A stretch of 7,612 bases of DNA from Actinomycetota bacterium (GTDB taxonomy: Bacteria > Actinomycetota > Actinomycetes > S36-B12 > UBA5976): NCBI GenBank assembly GCA_016870945.1, contig VGAH01000044.1, positions 1 to 7,612 of the forward strand. The letters run 5' to 3'. The translations under genes were made by a program, and so were the position numbers. This document shows, in pieces, positions 5,717 through 7,612 of the stretch. The stretch's first letter is position 1. Every line of letters begins with the position of its first letter. The notes beneath the pieces were generated by a model. The model worked only from the letters and a program-made list of their open reading frames with translations. It searched no databases and had not been told where the DNA came from.

Positions 5717-6471
5717 CCCTTTCTCGGCCGTTGGCCATACAAGAATGCGATTTCTTTTAGTACTTGTAATGAGTTAGCAGCTGAAACGTGTGACCCCTCG
5801 GTGTGATGCCAGTAGTTCAGAGGTTCTTCCCAGATTGTCATTGTGCTGCCTGTGGTGGCTTGCCAGCGCTGCAATAGCTCAACGTCGAAGAGCCAACGAG
5901 TTTTGAATGGTTTGTTCAAGACTTGAATCAGATTTGAATCATGCTTAAAGAGTTTGAAGCCAGCTTGGGAGTCATAAGGCAACTGCGGCACTGCTGAGTT
6001 CATGAGCGTGGCAAGGATGCGACCTACGTAATGGCGATATGCGGTGCGCTGGATATCGCGGCCAAGTAGGGCTACGCGTGCGGCCCAAATAGCTTCAACA
6101 GCTGGTTCGGTTTTCTCCAGGGAAGCTGCAATCTGAAGAAACCTTGGGATCTCTTTCGGAGAAAATGAAGTGTCGGCATCAATGAACCCCACCCATCTTG
6201 GAGGTTGCGTTTGGTCCTTGGTTTGTAGCGCACGTAATAGGCCCTGCCGCACAGCTTCAGCTTTGCCGCCATTAATTGGGAGTTCTACGACTTCGGAATT
6301 GGGGTTCTTTGCGATTTCGGTAAGAGTTTTTTGTGTCTCATCGGTTGAACCGTCATTGACAAAAATCCAAGAGGTTTGGGGTATCGAGGTCATTTCGTGC
6401 CAGTGGCTTTTGTCCCACCGTTTTGCTTCGTTGTAACAGGGAACGACCAGCACAACTTCACTGATTGACAA
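5713..6471 (-). CDS. Family 2 glycosyltransferase (ALG5/DPM1-like GT-A enzyme)
   Basis: GT2 enzymes move a sugar from a nucleotide donor to an acceptor; this branch commonly uses polyprenyl phosphate. The 252-residue product shows VPCYNE (10-15), VNDGSTD (38-44), NGGKAEAVRQGL (67-78), the metal-binding DAD (98-100) in GFIDADTSFSP, and DSQAGFKLF (167-175) with FDVELL (195-200). This layout resembles dolichyl-phosphate glucosyltransferase relatives. No membrane helix is seen at either end, so it should be soluble or peripheral. The start is a TTG at 6471. No ATG or GTG lies in frame upstream before a stop, and the next in-frame GTG (V7) would cut into the first strand. The Shine-Dalgarno is poor, so the start is less certain than the gene. 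The 51-base spacer to the divergent aminotransferase leaves little room for separate promoters. Donor and acceptor are unknown. Confidence 0.88.
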   Translation of the reverse strand: MSISEVVLVVPCYNEAKRWDKSHWHEMTSIPQTSWIFVNDGSTDETQKTLTEIAKNPNSEVVELPINGGKAEAVRQGLLRALQTKDQTQPPRWVGFIDADTSFSPKEIPRFLQIAASLEKTEPAVEAIWAARVALLGRDIQRTAYRHYVGRILATLMNSAVPQLPYDSQAGFKLFKHDSNLIQVLNKPFKTRWLFDVELLQRWQATTGSTMTIWEEPLNYWHHTEGSHVSAANSLQVLKEIAFLYGQRPRKG

Positions 6472-6509
6472 AGTTCCCCATTCGTGAGAAGAGATAACCC
6501 CTATTTAAC

Positions 6510-6515
6510 TAGACT
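6510..6515 (+). promoter_or_regulatory. Putative -10 element of the aminotransferase gene (leaderless transcript)
   Basis: TAGACT fits TANNNT and ends 7 bases before the ATG at 6523, the same spacing as the dnaB -10 to its second ATG. No Shine-Dalgarno lies in the gap. No convincing -35 is seen 16-19 bases upstream. The consensus-like TTGACA at 6465-6470 is too far away and lies inside the divergent gene. Confidence 0.4.
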
Positions 6516-6522
6516 CAAATTC

Positions 6523-7612
6523 ATGGGTTCAACCGATGTTTTTGATCGACCTGGCGGTGTGAATAGAAGTCAGTTGGCAGATGCGTTGGCGGCGGAGTTG
6601 GCGAGGTATCACGAGAGTACCGAGAAATCTAAAGCGATTTATGACTCGTCCAACCATTTATTTGGGCACGTGCCGATGACATGGATGAACAAGTGGGCTG
6701 GTGGCTACCCAGTCGTTGCCACTAAAGCCCGAGGAAATCGAGTTGAGACGGTCGATGGCAAAACCCTTATTGATTTTGCTTTAGGCGACACGGGTGCGAT
6801 GGCCGGGCATAGCCCAAGCGCTACCGCCGAAGCGCTGCAACACAGATATGTCGAACTTGGCGGTGCAACCATGATGCTGCCGATCGAAGATGCTGCTTGG
6901 GTCGGGCAAGAATTGGCAAGGCGATTTGGGTTGCCGCTTTGGTCTTTCACGTTAAGTGGCACAGACTCAAACCGCTGGGTATTGCGAGTCGCAAGACTTG
7001 TTACAGGCAATCAGAAGATCCTGGCTTTTGCTTACGGTTATCACGGAACTGTTGATGAAACTTTCGTCGTTATGGGTGTTGACGGCGAGGCCGCAGCTCG
7101 GCCCGGGAATGTCGGGCCCCCCGTCCCCCTTTCAGACACCACTCGAGTAGCCGAATTCAATGATCTCGCTTCAGTTGAGCGCGCACTTAAGCATGGCGAT
7201 ATCGCGGCAATCATCACTGAGCCCGCGCTTACGAATATTGGGATCGTTTTGCCTGAGCCAGGGTTCCTTGAAGGCTTACGTGTGTTAGCCGATAAGTACG
7301 GGGCATTGCTTGTAATCGATGAAACTCACACGATTTCAGCTGGTGCTGGCGGAATGACTCGTGAGCGAGGCCTGAAACCAGACATCGTCACTATTGGCAA
7401 GTCGTTGGGTGGGGGAATTCCAGCCGGGGCATATGGGTTAAGTCAAGAGATTGCCGACCAAGTAGCACTTCATCGCGAGGCTGACTTAGTCGACGTCGGC
7501 GGTGTCGGCGGCACTTTGTCTGGCAATGCCTTGTCAGTAGCTGCCATGCGAGCAACGCTAGAAAAAGTGCTCACCGAAGAGGCGTTCGAACACATGATTG
7601 AGTGTGCGGTCG
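6523..7612 (+). CDS. Class III (GSA-type) PLP-dependent aminotransferase, 5' part, truncated by window edge
   Basis: Class III aminotransferases move amino groups between amino and keto compounds on pyridoxal phosphate. I translated 363 residues from the ATG at 6523 to the edge; related enzymes run to about 430-460. Visible motifs are the cofactor-phosphate segment SGTDSN (145-150), YHGT (173-176), ITEPALTNIG (231-240), VIDETHT (264-270) with D266 expected at the pyridine nitrogen, and GKSLGGGIPAGAYG (292-305) with K293 as the Schiff-base lysine. GTLSGNALSVAA (330-341) resembles the GSA-aminomutase signature. It is probably not hemL: true glutamate-1-semialdehyde aminomutases usually have a DEVMTG-type segment where this has DETHT. 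The substrate is therefore left open. The ATG gives a short N-terminal extension and suits a leaderless mRNA. C runs at 7117-7122 and 7125-7129 stay in frame. Confidence 0.87.
   Translation, partial: MGSTDVFDRPGGVNRSQLADALAAELARYHESTEKSKAIYDSSNHLFGHVPMTWMNKWAGGYPVVATKARGNRVETVDGKTLIDFALGDTGAMAGHSPSATAEALQHRYVELGGATMMLPIEDAAWVGQELARRFGLPLWSFTLSGTDSNRWVLRVARLVTGNQKILAFAYGYHGTVDETFVVMGVDGEAAARPGNVGPPVPLSDTTRVAEFNDLASVERALKHGDIAAIITEPALTNIGIVLPEPGFLEGLRVLADKYGALLVIDETHTISAGAGGMTRERGLKPDIVTIGKSLGGGIPAGAYGLSQEIADQVALHREADLVDVGGVGGTLSGNALSVAAMRATLEKVLTEEAFEHMIECAV

Noticed and set aside
6465..6470. Perfect TTGACA as -35 of the aminotransferase gene
   Set aside because: It lies inside the divergent glycosyltransferase start, and no -10 stands 16-18 bases downstream; the TAGACT -10 is about 39 bases away.
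7117..7129. C6 and C5 runs in the aminotransferase as a phase-variable or frameshifted site
   Set aside because: The frame is intact on both sides with family motifs before and after. The runs are short and encode plausible residues (GPPVPL).

Overview
The window looks like core chromosome from a streamlined actinobacterium. The gene order rpsF-ssb-rpsR-rplI with dnaB close behind is the usual actinobacterial replication/ribosome cluster. The DnaB protein is very like mycobacterial DnaB, and SSB ends in the actinobacterial-type tip EEPPF. Base composition is near half GC by eye, low for Actinobacteria. Both convergent gene pairs end with no free bases between them, and several genes look leaderless. 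Together these suggest a compact genome such as those of small freshwater Actinobacteria, but the lineage is an inference and is not proved here.

Layout. (1) 1-604, minus: 5' part of a deoxyribonuclease IV (nfo), cut by the window edge. (2) 605-761: divergent intergenic region with a probable nfo -10 element and the rpsF mRNA leader, which can fold around its own Shine-Dalgarno. (3) 762-2288, plus: tight operon rpsF, ssb, rpsR, rplI. (4) 2289-4111, minus: a low-molecular-weight protein tyrosine phosphatase and, 8 bases upstream of it, a MATE/DinF-like exporter, probably co-transcribed from the exporter side. (5) 4112-4354: divergent control region between the exporter and dnaB, with a same-strand cluster of DnaA-box-like 9-mers and a sigma-A-type promoter that would give a leaderless dnaB mRNA. 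(6) 4355-5716, plus: dnaB replicative helicase, without an intein. (7) 5713-6471, minus: a soluble family 2 glycosyltransferase whose stop codon overlaps that of dnaB. (8) 6472-6522: 51-base divergent spacer. (9) 6523-7612, plus: 5' part of a class III (GSA-type) PLP aminotransferase, cut by the window edge.

How the genes relate. The plus-strand core couples replication (SSB, DnaB) with small- and large-subunit ribosomal proteins (bS6, bS18, bL9). Nfo adds base-excision repair. The phosphatase, exporter, glycosyltransferase and aminotransferase are accessory housekeeping genes with no pathway link that the sequence shows.

No mobile element, CRISPR array, tRNA or rRNA was seen. The observations most worth following up are the DnaA-box-like cluster in front of dnaB, the loss of all four putative zinc ligands in bS18, and the rpsF leader with competing structures at its ribosome-binding site. 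No wholly novel multi-gene system is visible.
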